The position numbers and the translations under genes were made by a program. A DNA stretch of 64,000 bases from Ryuthela nishihirai (Eukaryota; Arthropoda; Arachnida; Araneae; Heptathelidae), in assembly GCA_038380435.1 (NCBI GenBank), contig JAWZYU010000008.1, forward strand, positions 76,274,020 through 76,338,019, written 5' to 3'. Below are positions 20,839 through 33,557 of this stretch, piece after piece. Position 1 is the first letter of the stretch, and the number at the start of each line of letters is the position of its first letter. The notes under the pieces are model-generated. The model was given only the letters and a program-made list of their open reading frames with translations. It was not told where the DNA came from and made no database searches.

Positions 20839-21445
20839 TCCTTCTCAGCACTTTAACTGGTCACTTTTACAGATCAACATAAACAAGTCTCGAGCAGCCA
20901 CAGCCCATCTACAAGCATTAATAGATTACGCAAATCCCGATATAGCGCCCAAATTAATATGCATACAGGAACCCTACCCAAGTGGTGGAAAACCTGCAGG
21001 TCTACCACTACAATGGAATTCAGTTTTGGAAAGCAAAGGAAAAGTCTGCATCATAGCAACCACCAGCCTAATCGATATCTCAACAATACACAAAAACATC
21101 AATATCGTGGCAATAGAAGCAAGAGATGCGACAAACAGCATCATTCTAGTCTCCATATATTTTCCACCTTCCGAAGAAATAGAAGAAAATTTAGAAGAAC
21201 TAGAGAATCGGATAAGAAGATTTAGAGGGAAAAAGATTCTGATAAATGACAATTTTAATGCAAAGCATACACTATGGGGAAACCCTAACACAGATGCAAG
21301 GGGAAGATTTATTTTAGACTTCATTGTAAGGAACAATCTTCGATTATTAAATGATAATCATTCACCCCCCCACCTTCGAAGCAGTAAATGGCAGAAGCTG
21401 GATTGATCTAACGATAGCCAGTCACAATTTGGAAGATGAAATTAC
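20816..21445 (+). pseudogene. R1-like ORF2 endonuclease
   Basis: The ATG at 20816 overlaps the end of ORF1. The endonuclease motifs are in order: LLQININKSRAATAHL, ICIQEPYPS, GKVCIIA, then INDNFNAKHTLWGNPNTDAR and LRLLN. The usual GDFNAKH is altered to NDNFNAKH. The open frame ends at 21406 because of a frameshift in a run of seven C at 21365-21371. The family reading continues in the next frame as PTFEAVNGRSWIDLT. Confidence 0.82.
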
Positions 21446-21582
21446 CAAGTGGGGAAATTTTAGATGAGGAATCCATAAGCAACCATAAATATATCATTAC
21501 AGAATTAGGCATGTGAGAAGTTACACCACCAGCCTAGAGATACAAGTTAACTACAAGAGGACTAACAAGAATAGCACAGGAT

Positions 21583-23079
21583 ATGGAGAAACAAAAACTA
21601 ACACTAGAGCGGGAAATAAAAGAAATTCAGTCAACTGCAGAATTGGATCAATTTGTCAACAGCTTCATGCGAACCCTTACAGCCATTTGCGACAAGCATC
21701 TGAAAAACAAGGGAGTTGATTGCAGGAAGAAGTGCTGTGGTGGAACCCACAACTTACTGCAGAGAAAAATAAACTGAAAGCCACAGAAAACGATATCAAA
21801 AGGCCAGAGATCCGGCATAAAGGGAAATCAGAAAAAAATAATACAGGAAACAAACAGCGATCTATAGAAGACTTATCAATTTTAGTTGAAAAAATTCTTG
21901 GAACGCCTTCTGTGATGAAGTCTCAAAAGGAAACCCCTTTTCACTCCCTTACAAAAGGGAAGATAGGAAACCAATTAAAATTATCCACCTTAATAATAAA
22001 ACATTATTCAAACAATATTAGACGAATTATTCTTGGATGACAACCCTGACGAGGACACAGATGAACAAAGGACAACTCGAACCCGGATACAGATCGGCTA
22101 TCGGAACTTTCGTGACTTTAGTAAACAGGAAATTTCTGAGGTCATCAAAAACATGCCTAAAAATAAAGTGCCTGGGATTGATCGAATAAATGTAGAAATA
22201 ATCCAAGCATTCAATCTCACCATTCTGGATGTATTAAAAGATCTTTCGAACACCTGCCTTCGATTAGAATTCTTCCCAACACAATGGAAAATAGCAAAAG
22301 TCGTTCTTTTTAATAAACCAGGTAAAGACTCCAGCAATGCGAAATCCTTTTGGCCCATTTGTCTACTGTCAACAATAAGTAAAGTCTTGGATAAATTAAT
22401 CACTAGAATGATTTACTATCATCTCTCAAAGACATCTCTCTTCATGCAGAACAGCACGGATTCAGGTTGGATAAATCGTGTAATACAGCCCTTTCAAAAT
22501 TATATCAGAAGATAGAACGAATAAAAATAATAATTTACATACATCAATATTATCTCTGGACATAAGTGGAGCCTTCGATAAGGTTTGGTGGAATGCGATT
22601 TTGCTGGAATTACAGGAAAAAATTGCCCTGAAAATATTTACAAATTAATAAAGAGCTACTTCACAGACAGATACATAGTTTATCGGACAAACACCTTTCA
22701 ACACAAGAAACAGATCAAATGAGGATGCCCTCAGGGCTCCTGTAGTTGACCGCTGTTTGGGAATTTTATCATGGATCAGGCTCTGTCCCTGAATTTCCCA
22801 GCCAATGTCCAAATACAAGCATATGCAGATGATCTCTTACTAATCATAGGAGGTAAGACAAGAAATGAGCTGGAACAATTAAGTATTCAAGCTATAGGAA
22901 AGTTAACAGAGTGGAGCAACTCCAATAAATTAACATTAAGCACAGAGAAAAGCCAAGTGACGACAATAGCCCATGCGAAGCGAATGATTCAACCCCCAAC
23001 CTTCAAGTTAGGAGGACATAAAAGAGAGCTCAAAATTTTACGAGTCACAGTCGAAGACAGGCTAAAATTGCATATTTAA
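21583..23079 (+). pseudogene. R1-like ORF2 reverse transcriptase
   Basis: The block at 22033-22515 carries MPKNKVPGIDRINVEII, FFPTQWKIAKVVLFNKPGK and the altered WPICLLSTISKVLDKL (normally RPI.LL). Then LDISGAFDKVWWNAIL at about 22555 contains the first catalytic aspartate. A CPQGS-like stretch at about 22725 is followed by a stop, and QAYADDLLLIIGG at about 22815 holds the catalytic pair. At least three frame breaks. No RNase H or C-terminal zinc knuckle remains. Confidence 0.82.
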
Positions 23080-23761
23080 TGTTTTTATTTTAAGAAACTT
23101 GTTATAAATTTGGAAAAACGAATTTTTTTGTTGCCATTTCGTCAAGCATTCTGTCAAGACATAACACGTCATTATGTTGCATAAAATAAAAGGCACTTGA
23201 GTACTGTAAACTCAGAACTGCTGTGCTCCAATTTACTCCAATTTTTCATTCATCCAAATCATAATTTTTGTCATGCAAAAACTTTTAATTTTTTTTGCAT
23301 AGTTGCACCATTTGCTGGCTTCTTGGATGGTGAGAAGTTCCACAATGATAATTATAGTTTTTGTTTTAATTTTGAAGCCATCTTAGAATTCTCTTGAAAT
23401 GAGCCATATGTATAAATTTGTTTACCAAACCTAGTGAATAATTGCTAAAGTTGAACTTTTTAGTTCTTCTGTTGATAGTTCTTATTTTTTTTCCCTGTTC
23501 CTTTAATTGCGGTTTTAATTTTTGCTCTTAAAATTTTCAGGATGAGGTGAAAACATTATATTGGGGGAGCATAATTAAATGGGTTGTTTTATCTTGTTAT
23601 TTTTGATGAAGTCATAAAGAAAGGGGGACTCTGATCTCAATAACAACATTGGTTTTATATTTCTTATTTTCAATCTAGTCCGTTAGCTGACTGTGTGGTA
23701 TAACTTGAGATTATGTCTTGCATAAAATCTCATCAGTAGATTCCTTCTTCTCAATGACGGG

Positions 23762-24121
23762 ATGGGGCGAGGGTGACTCAGTTGGTAGTGCGCCAGGCTC
23801 GTAATCTGTAGTTCCCAGGTTCGAGTCCCAGCTGGGTCAGCGTTGAGATTTATCTCCACAAAATTCCCCGCCCTGCCCACGGTCAGTCACCGATGGGCTT
23901 GGAAAGGCCACCGTCCGTCGGATGGGACGTTAAACCGTGGCCCCGTGTGCGGGAGAGCCACACGCTGGATGGCCTTGACGGGAGGCTACCATCTGTCTCC
24001 CAACAGCTGTTCCAGTGGGTCCCCTCCCCCAACCTTCTCTGAGCCTTCGGGGTCCATGTGACCTGGCCATTTAGCCCATGGTGTGCAAAAAAGTGCCGCT
24101 CAGAGGTAAAACAACCCAACC
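23762..24121 (+). mobile_element. SINE-A copy, full length
   Basis: Starts ATGGGGCGAGGGTGACTCAG and ends AAAACAACCCAACC. A perfect 10-bp duplication, CAATGACGGG, lies at 23752-23761 and 24122-24131. A short deletion removes part of the body near 23886 and 23960. Confidence 0.9.
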
Positions 24122-26480
24122 CAATGACGGGCTGAATTAGTTTCTGCATGCAGAGCAAGAGCAATGTTAGGGCAAGTTTTAAGTTAGCCAGTGCATTGCC
24201 TCAAGCAAAGTTTTTGAATGGTATCCAGTATTTTGGTTCTTACCTATGATAATCGTAAGAGTGCAGTCAAACCATACTACATTTTAGGCTTGAGTATATT
24301 GTACAATGTGAGCAAATTAGCTGGAAGATGATTTTTCCCTTTCTCAACAATGTGAGGCTTCCATCTGAGGGTGGAGTCAATAATAAGACCCATAAATTTA
24401 ATTTCTTTCACTTGAGTAATAGATGTTTGATGAATTTTTATACCAGTGGCGAAGTGTCCATGGAAGCAAGAGAAGCAGTGGTTCCCTTAAAATTCTCATT
24501 AAAAAAGTAATAAATGTAAATTAAATATATTTAAATGTTTTGACATAAAAGTATTTTCATAACTTTAAGTTTATTCTAACATAAAGTTTACATTTATATA
24601 ATATTCTTCAAATTTTTCCATTATATTATACTGTAAAATTAACAGACTACTTTGCCAGTCTAGTTGAGCTAGGAGTGTATGAAGAATCCTGCTTCATCAC
24701 TACTGCATTGGTTATCATATCTTACAGTGACAGTTACATCTTCCATATTCAATTCACAGAATTCAGTGAGTAGAAATTTCTTTCGTTGGAAGCACTTTTC
24801 CTATTACTTTGCATAATATTTCACATCCTCTTCTTACTAAACACTAGAGGCTGCTAGAGTCGTTGCTACTGTCATCAGTAATGGTGCCTACTATTGAAGA
24901 GGTGATGAAACTAAGTGTGATTTCTTTATTTTTTTTTAAAACAAGGTGGAATCTTCTTTATTGTCCTATGTCCGGCTTTCTCATTTTAAATTACCTGAAT
25001 TTCTTATGTATTGATAGTATTGCTCTACTGTTGAACATATGTAAATTGTGTTCTATCACGTTCTATATCTGTCAGCTTAGTTCCTCCAATTCACATTTGC
25101 TGAAGTGGTTTATAACTTTTAAACTAATGTTACTGTTCTCATTACTGTAATAACTAAAGATAATGCTATTACTACTATAGGTATAACAGAAAATATAAAA
25201 AATAATTAAAATATTTTGTGAATAAAGTAACTTATAAGTACTAATACTACAATTTGTCAAGGCTACATTCAGTTGGTAAACTGTGAAAAATATTTATTGT
25301 GATATATTTCACTCACATCGATAAGTTTAATGTTTTCCGCTTAATTTCGTGTTTTAAAGAACAAATTAACGACATTAAGCGGATATTGTATTGCACTATA
25401 TTCATATAATTAGATATACATTATAATTAGATGCGGTCAAATTTTTTTAAATATACGAAGATTTGAAATAAAAAAGTTATGTAAATTCGTATTAAAATAT
25501 TTGAAACAAAATATAGGCAGTGATCTGAATAAATTATTATTTCCTTTTATAATAATATGTGAAGCTCTTTCCGAAAAGAGCAGAAGTTGTGAAATCTAGG
25601 GTGTCTGATACTGGCACAGATGATGTTTACATACCTAAATTATTGTAATGTGATAATTTAATGTTTCTTGTCAATCAGAATGTTCCTATGAGTTCATCTT
25701 CTAATATGCATGACAGTGAAAGCAATGTAAAAACAGAAGCTAATAAGTTAATTGCTATTTTTCATTTAAAAAGTTTTAAGTATCTAATTAAGCAGATAGC
25801 CCACCAATATTTAGAAGGGATTGAAATGCATGTCATTTGGCAGTCTCAAAATTGAACTCTAGTTTTCTATTACAGCTTTAGATAAGAGAATGATAAAGAA
25901 AATGTTCTCTAAAAATTCTATCTCTGGATTTAGTAAAGATAGAAACTTGATTTTTGAATGCAATACAGTTATCCAAGGAAACCCCGTATGAAAAATATGG
26001 GATGGATCAGACAATTTTCTGAAATTCTGTGGTCCCCAGAATTGGCTAAAAGTTTTTGTATTAAACTATAATATTACTGGCACTGATAGCAAATGACTGC
26101 ATTCACTGTTGACCCTGACAAATGATGACATTGAGTGACACAATGTCTTATAAAATATGATTCTTTGCTATAGCTAGTTTTACAAATAAGTTATTTCCCC
26201 TTTTCATCTGTTCGTAAGCAGGCACTTAGCTTCATTTTGTGTCAAGAAATAAAACTTTTTTATGGTTTCGATAAAAATAATATATTGTGATTTTCATTAT
26301 CTGATTCATCCATTAATTGAAATTACTGTTATTAATGGGTATTCAAGTCACAAAACTAAACTTTATTCTTTTTGAAAGTATTCAATATCACTGAAGTATT
26401 TTGTGTCCTTAATAGTTATGTAGATGGCAGTTATAAAAAAAGGGACTATAATCCATATATTCAGGGAATAAGATTACAAG

Positions 26481-26871
26481 GTTGGGTTGTGTTGTTTTAC
26501 CTCTGAGCGGCACTTTTTTGCACACCATGGGCTAAATGGCCAGGTCACATGGACCCCGAAGGCTCAGAGAAGGTTGGGGGAGGGGGACCCACTGGAACAG
26601 CTGTTGGGAGACAGATGGTAGCCTCCCGTCAAGGCCATCCAGCGTGTTCTTTAACGTGCACAGGGTATGGCTCTCCCACACACGGGGCCACGGCTTAACG
26701 TCCCATCCGACGGACGGCGGCCTTTCCAAGCCCATCGGTGTCCCCCACTGACCGTGGGCAGGGCGGGGAATTTTGCGGAGAGAAATCTCAACGCTGACCC
26801 AGCTGGAACTCGAACCTGGGAACTACAGATTACGAGCCTGGCGCGCTACCGACTGAGCCACCCCCCACCCC
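26481..26871 (-). mobile_element. SINE-A copy, full length
   Basis: Minus-strand copy with a perfect 11-bp duplication, AAGATTACAAG, at 26470-26480 and 26872-26882. Close to consensus. Confidence 0.92.
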
Positions 26872-27311
26872 AAGATTACAAGTAATGTAGGTGAGAGTGC
26901 AAGTTGAGAAATTAATCTCCCATTTGTAAAGTTTACAGGAAGTTATTTTTTCATGAAGAATGTACTCTTGTTTTGTAATAAACATTTAATTGATTAACTG
27001 TTTGTCTGAGTGCTGTAAATATCTGAGAGATTTTAATGTATAAAACTTTAGTTTCTCATAAAGGTACATTTGGTGTTTGATATGTAGCGTATAACTAGGC
27101 TTGCCTAATTTTAATTTTTCAATTTCTTATTTTCGTCAATAGCTCAATGTAGTAAAAAGCCAAATTAATTTTTGTGTGAATGAAAAAACCAGCAATATTC
27201 AGAAAATAATAAGTAAGGTTTTGCAATTTTCACCCATTTGCCTTTCATAGTTCGTTTTTGAAAATATAGTTCTGCTTTTGCAAATTTCAGATTTTTCAAG
27301 AGCTGCAGAAT

Positions 27312-27450
27312 ATTAGCATGCTTGGTTATTGATCAAAGGGACCTGGGTTCAAGCCCCAGGCAAGACATGTATGTTTGTGTTATTTTTCTGCTGAGATCCC
27401 ACCATCCTCCTGTCTGACCTCTGTGGTAAGCAGCTACTTGAGGGGGGGGG
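27312..27450 (+). mobile_element. SINE-B copy, degenerate
   Basis: ATTAGCATGCTTGGTTATTG through GGTTCAAGCCCCAGG (B box), TTTTTCTGCTGAGATCC and AAGCAGCTACTTGAGGGG. The A box is lost and the central body is shortened. Confidence 0.75.
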
Positions 27451-28689
27451 GATATTTTTTTTGACAGGGCTTATTAATAATAATCATTAATAATTATCAC
27501 AATAATCACCTCATATTATTAATAACAAAATCATTAGTAAACTATATAATTTTACTCTCTCTAATTGGCAGTGAAACGCAATTCATCGAAGCTCACCATA
27601 TCTAGACCTTTCACATATAAGACACAAGCTAACTTGCACCGAACTGTTGTACAGTCCTGAAACTTTCCATTAGACCCGAAGTCAAACTGACATTTATGGA
27701 CCCTTAACAAATCTATAAAGCAGAATTGTGTGTTTAGCTTTCTTCAATATTCACGAATTTATATGCTGAGTGAACATATTGCAGGTCGCGATAAGAATTT
27801 AACGATATTTTTAAAACATATATATGAAATGAGATTATTTCATTTTCTATTCCAACAAGGTTTGCTGCTACCAGTGTTTCCTAGTAATGCATCCCTCAAC
27901 ATAAGCCACATCATATTCAAAATTCAACTCTTTACCTGTAATAGAATACAGGTTCGAAATTAATTTAAATTATGATGCAAATTCTGAATGCAAATTAAAA
28001 ATAAAGAACAGAAATATTGAAATAGAGAAAGATTTTTAAAAAAGTTCATATGAAAATTATGGCATGTTTCAAAGTGATTTTTTAGAGTAAAATTATATAA
28101 TTTTGCTAATGTTTGTCAGAATTTTCAACAGCCATTCAACTAATATGATTCAAATTTGCAAAAAAAAGTAATGAACGAAAAAGCGTAATCGGGGATAGAG
28201 GCCCTCATTGTCCATTGCAATGATAAATAAAGTATTGTGTACTCTCATCTCGCAAATGTAGTTTGCATATTATATTAATTGTCAAGCTAGTTTATGTAAA
28301 GGTAAAGCTGCTAAAGTAGCTGACTGCAGTCAGGCCCAATTTTCTTATTAGGCACTTTCGACCCTGGCGTATAGAGGTGTCAATGTAACAAGGGCACCAT
28401 CTTTTAAATGCTACAATTTGTTTATTTAAGTAACAATAAAATTGGGTCTTTTCAATTTTAACTACCTGCAAGTATCCATGGAGTGCAAGTACTCTCTTTT
28501 CAAAGTACTCTTTCTCTCCTGACAATCGAAAATTCTTAAAAGAATTTGGATTAATAATTTATTCCATGGGGGGGAGGGTTAGAGTAAAGCCAAGATACAG
28601 GTAATTTTGGATATCAATTTAAATGTTCAAGTGGCTTGATGCCCCAGTATATTTAAGAAATTAAAAAGAAATATTGTGGAAAAAGTACA
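27451..28689. other. No gene seen
   Basis: AT-rich. A 77-codon minus-strand frame at 28292-28525 has no recognisable motif and no support. Confidence 0.5.
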
Positions 28690-28952
28690 AACATATTTAC
28701 AGGAACTGCATAATTATTTGATACATATAAACAAAATGACAAGTTGCACAGACGAAGACAAACTTAATATCAAATATGATAAAAAAAACAGTAAACTTAT
28801 GGGGGGAGAAAAAGAAGGTTTAAGACAACAGAGAGTAATGTTAAATCAATGAACAGTGAAAAAAAAAGGATTGCTGATAATCCAGACAAAGGACAAAGAT
28901 GGGTAGTGGGAATAGGAGCAAAGAGATGTTGGTCAAATATTTCAGTATTCTA

Positions 28953-29299
28953 CTAGGAGTGGAGTAATATAGTTTTTGAATTTTGTTTTAAATTTAAAGA
29001 AGCAATATTGCTCAGTAGAGAGTTCCAAGTTAAGGCTGCCTTCAAGGCAAAAGAAATTTCACCATGCTTAGCTTTGAAAATCTTGGGAGCAGAAAACATT
29101 TTATTTTTAGAACGAAGGATGTGGCGATGTCGTATTCGAATATAGGGTGTAAAAACTGAATGAAAGGGATGAGATTTGTTATAAATAGTGTTGTGAATAA
29201 GGGTAATAAACCACAGCTTTCGTCTAGATTCAAGAGTGGGAATTCGGTAGTTGGAATGAATACACAGCAACAAATTTTCATAAAAGTCATGCCTCTGAG
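28953..29299 (-). pseudogene. Jockey/CR1-like ORF2 C-terminus
   Basis: Reads SRRKLWFITLIHNTIYNKSH, ..RHRHILRSKNKMFSAPK, and FKAKHGEISFALKAALTWN followed by SLLSNIASLNLK. This is the post-RT C-terminal pattern of Jockey/CR1-group LINEs, which end in a stretch resembling R.WN.LP. The first codons of the apparent frame, beyond 29300, belong to the terminal repeat of the inserted transposon. Confidence 0.7.
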
Positions 29300-29464
29300 A
29301 TAAAAGTAGCCATTTCTGAAAGATTTCAAAGTGCTGAACACGAATATGACAATGAAAATGCAAAATTGGCTACGATTTCTGAGAAATTTGCAATAGTTTT
29401 TTATATAATAGATATAATAGAGTAATACGTACATATGACATGTATCCATGTATCGGTAAAACTT

Positions 29465-30376
29465 TGCTTCTACCTCTGCCGTCACTTGTACAGTTGTTCA
29501 GGATCATCTCTGCCGAGCATCCAACAGTAGTCAACCAACATTGAAGTGGACGAGTTTCCCTGGTATCAATTCTCCATCATTGCAATGTCCTGGTGAAAAT
29601 GTTCACCGTGCTCATCACTTAACCATGCTGCAGTTGTCGGGGAAGAAATCTAAGTGGGTATGGAGAAAGTGGATCTTTAAGGACATATTGCAGCTAAGTT
29701 TGTGATGCAGAGACAACATGTCCTTAACCAGTTTCTTGTAGTTGTCTCCCCTGACATTCTTGAGGAATTTAGTTGACATCAGACGGAATGCATCCCAAGC
29801 CTTTTTCTTGTCACCCTGAAGCAGGTTGTCAAACATCTGGTCTCTAAACAGCTCATGGATCACAAGACCCACAAAAATTCCCTCTTTAATTTTTTCTTTG
29901 CTGAGTCAAGGGAATTTGTCAGCCAAGTACTTGAAAGCTGATGCAGTCCAGTCCATGTCATTTACAAAGTTTTTCATCACACTGAGTTTGATGTGTAAGG
30001 ATGGTAGCAGTATTTTGTTCCTTTCTGCCAGTGCTGGGTGTTCCACATTCTTCTCTCCAACCTTCAGAGATTTCCACTGAGGCCAGTTTTTCTTCACATA
30101 GTGCAAAGTCTTTGTTTGGCTGTTCCATTCACATAAAAAACAGCAGTACTTCATATATCCCAGCTGCTGACCCATCAACAGAGCTACTACCTTCAAATCA
30201 CAATAGAGATGCCAGCCATACTTGCTGTATTGAAGATGGTTCAACAGCTGTTTTAGGTTGTCATAGGTTTCTTTCATGTAGACAGCATGTCCGACTGGAA
30301 TGGATGAAAGTCGATTTCCATTATGCAGCAACACCACCTTGAGACTCAATTTCGAGGAGTCTATGAATAGTCGCAT
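29465..30376 (-). pseudogene. Transposase-like protein, C-terminal two thirds
   Basis: Open blocks at 29906-30376 and 29615-29872. Motifs in order: MRLFIDSSKLSLKVVLLHNG, HAVYMKETYDNLKQLL, YCDLKVVALLMGQQLGYMKY, CCFLCEW, LPSLHIKLSVMKNFV and CNMSLKIHFLHTHLDFFPDN. Then, with stops, DEHGEHFHQDIAMME followed by SMLVDYCWML. I recall the same pattern in abundant uncharacterised proteins of arthropods and cnidarians. The conserved D, H and E residues suggest a nuclease-fold transposase, but no superfamily can be assigned here. Confidence 0.65.
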
Positions 30377-30805
30377 TCTTGAGGGTCACGTTTGATTCCG
30401 AGGGCATTCATCAGGCCATCTGCATCAGAGCAGAACACAATGTCATCTTCCTTTCTGAAGTAGGTGCAAACTGCTCATGACGAATTCGAAACAAAGTCAC
30501 TCAGACATTTTCCTTGAGAAGATTCCATTCTTTTTAAGTCTTGATCCAAGTAACTCTGCTTTTGCCTTGGACAGCTCCAGATTGCGAACAAGATAATTCA
30601 TTTCTTCTTCTGTGGCACAGATGATGCACCGTGGCAGATGTATGGATCATTAGACAACGAAGGCTGCAGAGAACTCGACATCAGTTCGCCTCCCTCCTCA
30701 TCGTCTGAATTGATGGAAAAATTGTTTTGGAGGTTCAGGAACGGGAGGGCCTTTGCCGTGCGGAACTGGTCGGAGAGCAGATTGTATATTCGGGTATGCT
30801 ATTGT

Positions 30806-31223
30806 TCACTTCTTTTTCCTTGTGATGCCTCCAGAAACCTGTGGAACCATGCAGAAGTAGCAGTCATTTGTGTGATTGCTTGACTCTCTCCAAACCATAG
30901 GAACAGCAAATGGCATCACCACTTTTCGCCTTTCAACCACTTCGGACTCGGATTTCGGACTTTTCAACCACTTCGGACTTTCTTGCACTCGTACTGCAGA
31001 ATATGTGTGGGGCCCAGGCCTTGTCCTGGTCCCCAATCTTGCATTCAAAATAAAACTCGTACACCTCTTTCACTGTTGGAGTGATGGTCCTTTTGTGCTT
31101 GCAAATGTAACAAAATGTATCTGTACTATTAACAGAGTTACGAGATATTACTACTGCTGGATTAAAACTGCAAGGATCACTTGTGTTGTACTTATGACTC
31201 AGGGGTAAATGGGAGTCGCTCAA
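30806..31223 (-). pseudogene. Transposase-like protein, cysteine-rich N-terminus
   Basis: The frame at 30933-31223 begins MSDSHLPLSH and carries FNPAVVISRNSVNSTDTFC, CYICKHKR and CKIGDQDKAWAPHIFC. The overlapping frame at 30806-31048 continues with MPFAVPMVWRESSNHTNDCY, FCMVPQVSGGI. The cysteine pairs suggest a zinc-binding module. The frame switch coincides with a short tandem duplication (TTTCAACCACTTCGGACT twice, at about 30929-30980). The link to 29465-30376 is interrupted by decayed sequence. Confidence 0.6.
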
Positions 31224-31564
31224 AAGACTTGCTCATCCTACGATACTTCACTTACAACTAACGATTGCATCATCTTTTGTCCACGATCGTAAAGCCGCAA
31301 TGTCATTATTCAACTACACTGCATCAGACAATGATGCAATACCTCCAGGGGTTGTGTGTATTGTTGACTGATGCAATACAGTGCAATATGTTGCAATCTG
31401 GAGTTTAAAATACAGCATTGGGAAATTGTTACATATGTACTCAATGCTGACTGAATTATTTATACTGACCATCTCCGTCTCTCCTAAACATGGGCCAATC
31501 GACAAATTTTATTGTCATTTTCGTGTTCGACACCTCGAAATTAGTAAAGATTGGCTATTTTTAT

Positions 31565-32626
31565 TCAAAGCCTTTTTGTGTGTTGCCCAGTGATATCAGT
31601 AAGTGTTAGAGATTCGTGTTTTTGTTAAAATAGATTGCTGATGATTTTGAGAGCTTCATTTTGAACTTTTTCTAAGTTATAAGAGTTCTTTTTATTAATA
31701 CCAAAAATAGTGGAAGCACAGTATTCGAGTTTCAGTCGGATGTAAATTTTGTAGAATATTGGGGCATAGGAGGATGTATAGTTTCGAATGTACCTCAATA
31801 TATAAGTTCTTTTAGAAACTGAAGTGACGGCTTTATTAATGTGAATTCCAAAGTTAAGATTTTGATCTATCATCATACCTAAGTATTTCATAGAAGTGGA
31901 ATTGTAATTTTTCTATTTTCATAGAAGTGGAAATTGTAATATGGGTGTTATTAATTTTAGTGTTTGTGTCATGCGGGAGAGAATTTGAAGTTGAAAGAAA
32001 AACAATATTGGTTTTCTTGATATTGACACTGAATCCATTTTTAGTATACCAATGAAGCACATCATGAGTATTATTTTTTATTTCTTGTTTTAGAGAAGTG
32101 AAAGAGCTTGAAGTAAAAGAAAGAAGACAAATCGTCTGCATACATAAAAATATTGCAGTTGGTGGAGAATTCTGGAAGATCATTAACAAAAAGGTTAAAG
32201 AGAAGTGGGCTAAGAATGGTTCCTTGAGGTACTCCCTGATTGATTTTTAAGAGATGTAGAGATCTCATTAGTGCTTAATTTAGTTCGGATAACACAGTCA
32301 TTGAGATAATATTTAAACCAAGAAAGAGCAGAGGGTGATAGATTAAAATTATAGCCAAGTTTTTGCAAGATAAGTTTGTGTTCAACTGAATCAAATGCTT
32401 TTGAGATGTCAATGGAAACCAGTCCCACAACCGTTTTCACTTTGCTGTCTAAAGCCAATCTCCATTGATTAACAAGAAGTGTCATGAGAGCTTCAGTTGA
32501 CCGATTTTTCCTAAATCCGAATTGTCTGCACGAAAGTAAATTAAAATTTTCAACCAAAGTTGATAATTTCTCGATGGATTTTTCTAAAATTTCGCTTAAA
32601 ACACATGTAACTGAAATAGGTCGATA
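31565..32626 (-). pseudogene. Jockey/CR1-like reverse transcriptase core
   Basis: Minus-strand blocks in several frames. From 5' to 3' they carry YRPISVTCVLSEILEKSIEK, CRQFGFRKNRSTEALMTLL, VSIDISKAFDSVEHKLIL (first catalytic Asp), INQGVPQGTILSPLLFNLFV, the catalytic IFMYADDL, then MKYLGMMIDQNLNFGIHI and the thumb region ending NEALKIISNLF. Frameshifts occur near 32240 and 32090. The order and the QGVPQG and YADD boxes are diagnostic of the group. Confidence 0.88.
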
Positions 32627-32634
32627 GTCTAGAG

Positions 32635-33549
32635 CGGGGTGGGCAACCTTTTTAAGTGTGCGTACCAAAAACTCCAAATCTTTGATGCAAAATTTTCTCA
32701 CGTGCCAGCCAAAATATTGAGAACATATATGCATTCCATGTAATCACGTGCAGATAATGCTTCATAATCCTGAATATTGATAATACATTTGACATGGATT
32801 TAACAATAACTTATGTTTATGCCAATGTAAAGAAAATTTGCATTTATATGTAATAAATTAAACATATTAATTGACAATAAATACTTCCAATCCATATTTT
32901 AATGACTTATGATTTAATTAAATCCAAATTCACATATATACTCACTTTAGAAAACTGATTAATTCTTTACGAAACACGAAAAAATATATAAAATGATGGC
33001 AAGCCACATCTGACTGTCTGGCAAATGATGCAACAACTGAACGGGACAAAACTTGTTTAGTTCTTATTGTGGGTCACGGTGGAAAAAGTTTCCAAACTTT
33101 GAGTTAGATGATAGCAATAATAAAATATTAATGAAATAGTAGTGATTGTGTCTTGAGGCACACAGCCATCGTTTTATATTCCATTATAAGAGTATGGCTC
33201 TCTTGCACACAGTTATGGCTTAACAGAATAACTGAATATTGATAATACATTTCACATAGACATCAGTATATCGCAGAGATAGATGGCTTGGAAAAAGGAT
33301 GATTGTTTCATTTTCTTATTACGTATTATTACTAAAACAGTTGGTAGTGTTTGTTTCTTTATTGCATTTTTATTTGGTATTGCTCTACTTAATAAAATTG
33401 TATTCTATTAAGTTGAAATATTCAACTCAGCAAAGATGTTGGATGTTTATTTATTTAATTATTTTTTAAGGTGAGCCCTGGGTTGCGTGCCGGAGAAAAG
33501 TCATTGGCGTGCCACGTTTGGCACCCATGCCAAGGGTTCCCCACCCCTG
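32635..33549. mobile_element. hAT-type non-autonomous element (~915 bp)
   Basis: Left end CGGGGTGGGCAACC and right end, inverted, CAGGGGTGGGGAACC. It is flanked by GTCTAGAG (32627-32634) and GTATAGAG (33550-33557), an 8-bp duplication with one change. The motif CGTGCC...TGGCA appears near both termini. No transposase frame remains. A 35-bp SINE-A scrap is inside at 33188-33222. Confidence 0.82.
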
Positions 33550-33557
33550 GTATAGAG

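Larger units (their letters stand above)
19331..23085 (+). mobile_element. R1-like non-LTR retrotransposon, 3'-truncated
   Basis: Ordered 5' monomers, gag-like ORF1 with zinc knuckles, and overlapping ORF2 with endonuclease then reverse transcriptase, ending abruptly after the RT thumb region at about 23080. ORF1 and ORF2 overlap by 23 bases, as in R1-clade elements. Several frameshifts and stops show that it is dead. No target duplication was found. Confidence 0.85.
29300..31564 (-). mobile_element. 2.3-kb TIR element with an unclassified transposase-like gene
   Basis: Ends 29300-29366 and 31498-31564 are imperfect inverted repeats. Outermost, ATAAAAGTAGCCA matches ATAAAAATAGCCA, and the inner block GAACACGAA.ATGACAAT.AAA is shared. 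It interrupts the C-terminal region of the Jockey/CR1-like LINE. The interior encodes a decayed protein family on the minus strand. No clear target duplication was identified. Confidence 0.7.

Noticed and set aside
26536..26885. Recurring open frames of about 70 codons (for example starting MARSHGPRRLREGWG or ending in TSLARYRLSHP) on both strands at many loci
   Set aside because: They fall inside SINE-A copies, read both strands of the same repeat, and have no start-codon or frame conservation beyond the SINE sequence.
28292..28525. Small minus-strand protein gene of 77 codons
   Set aside because: No motif, no splice context, and adjoining sequence is non-coding; likely random.
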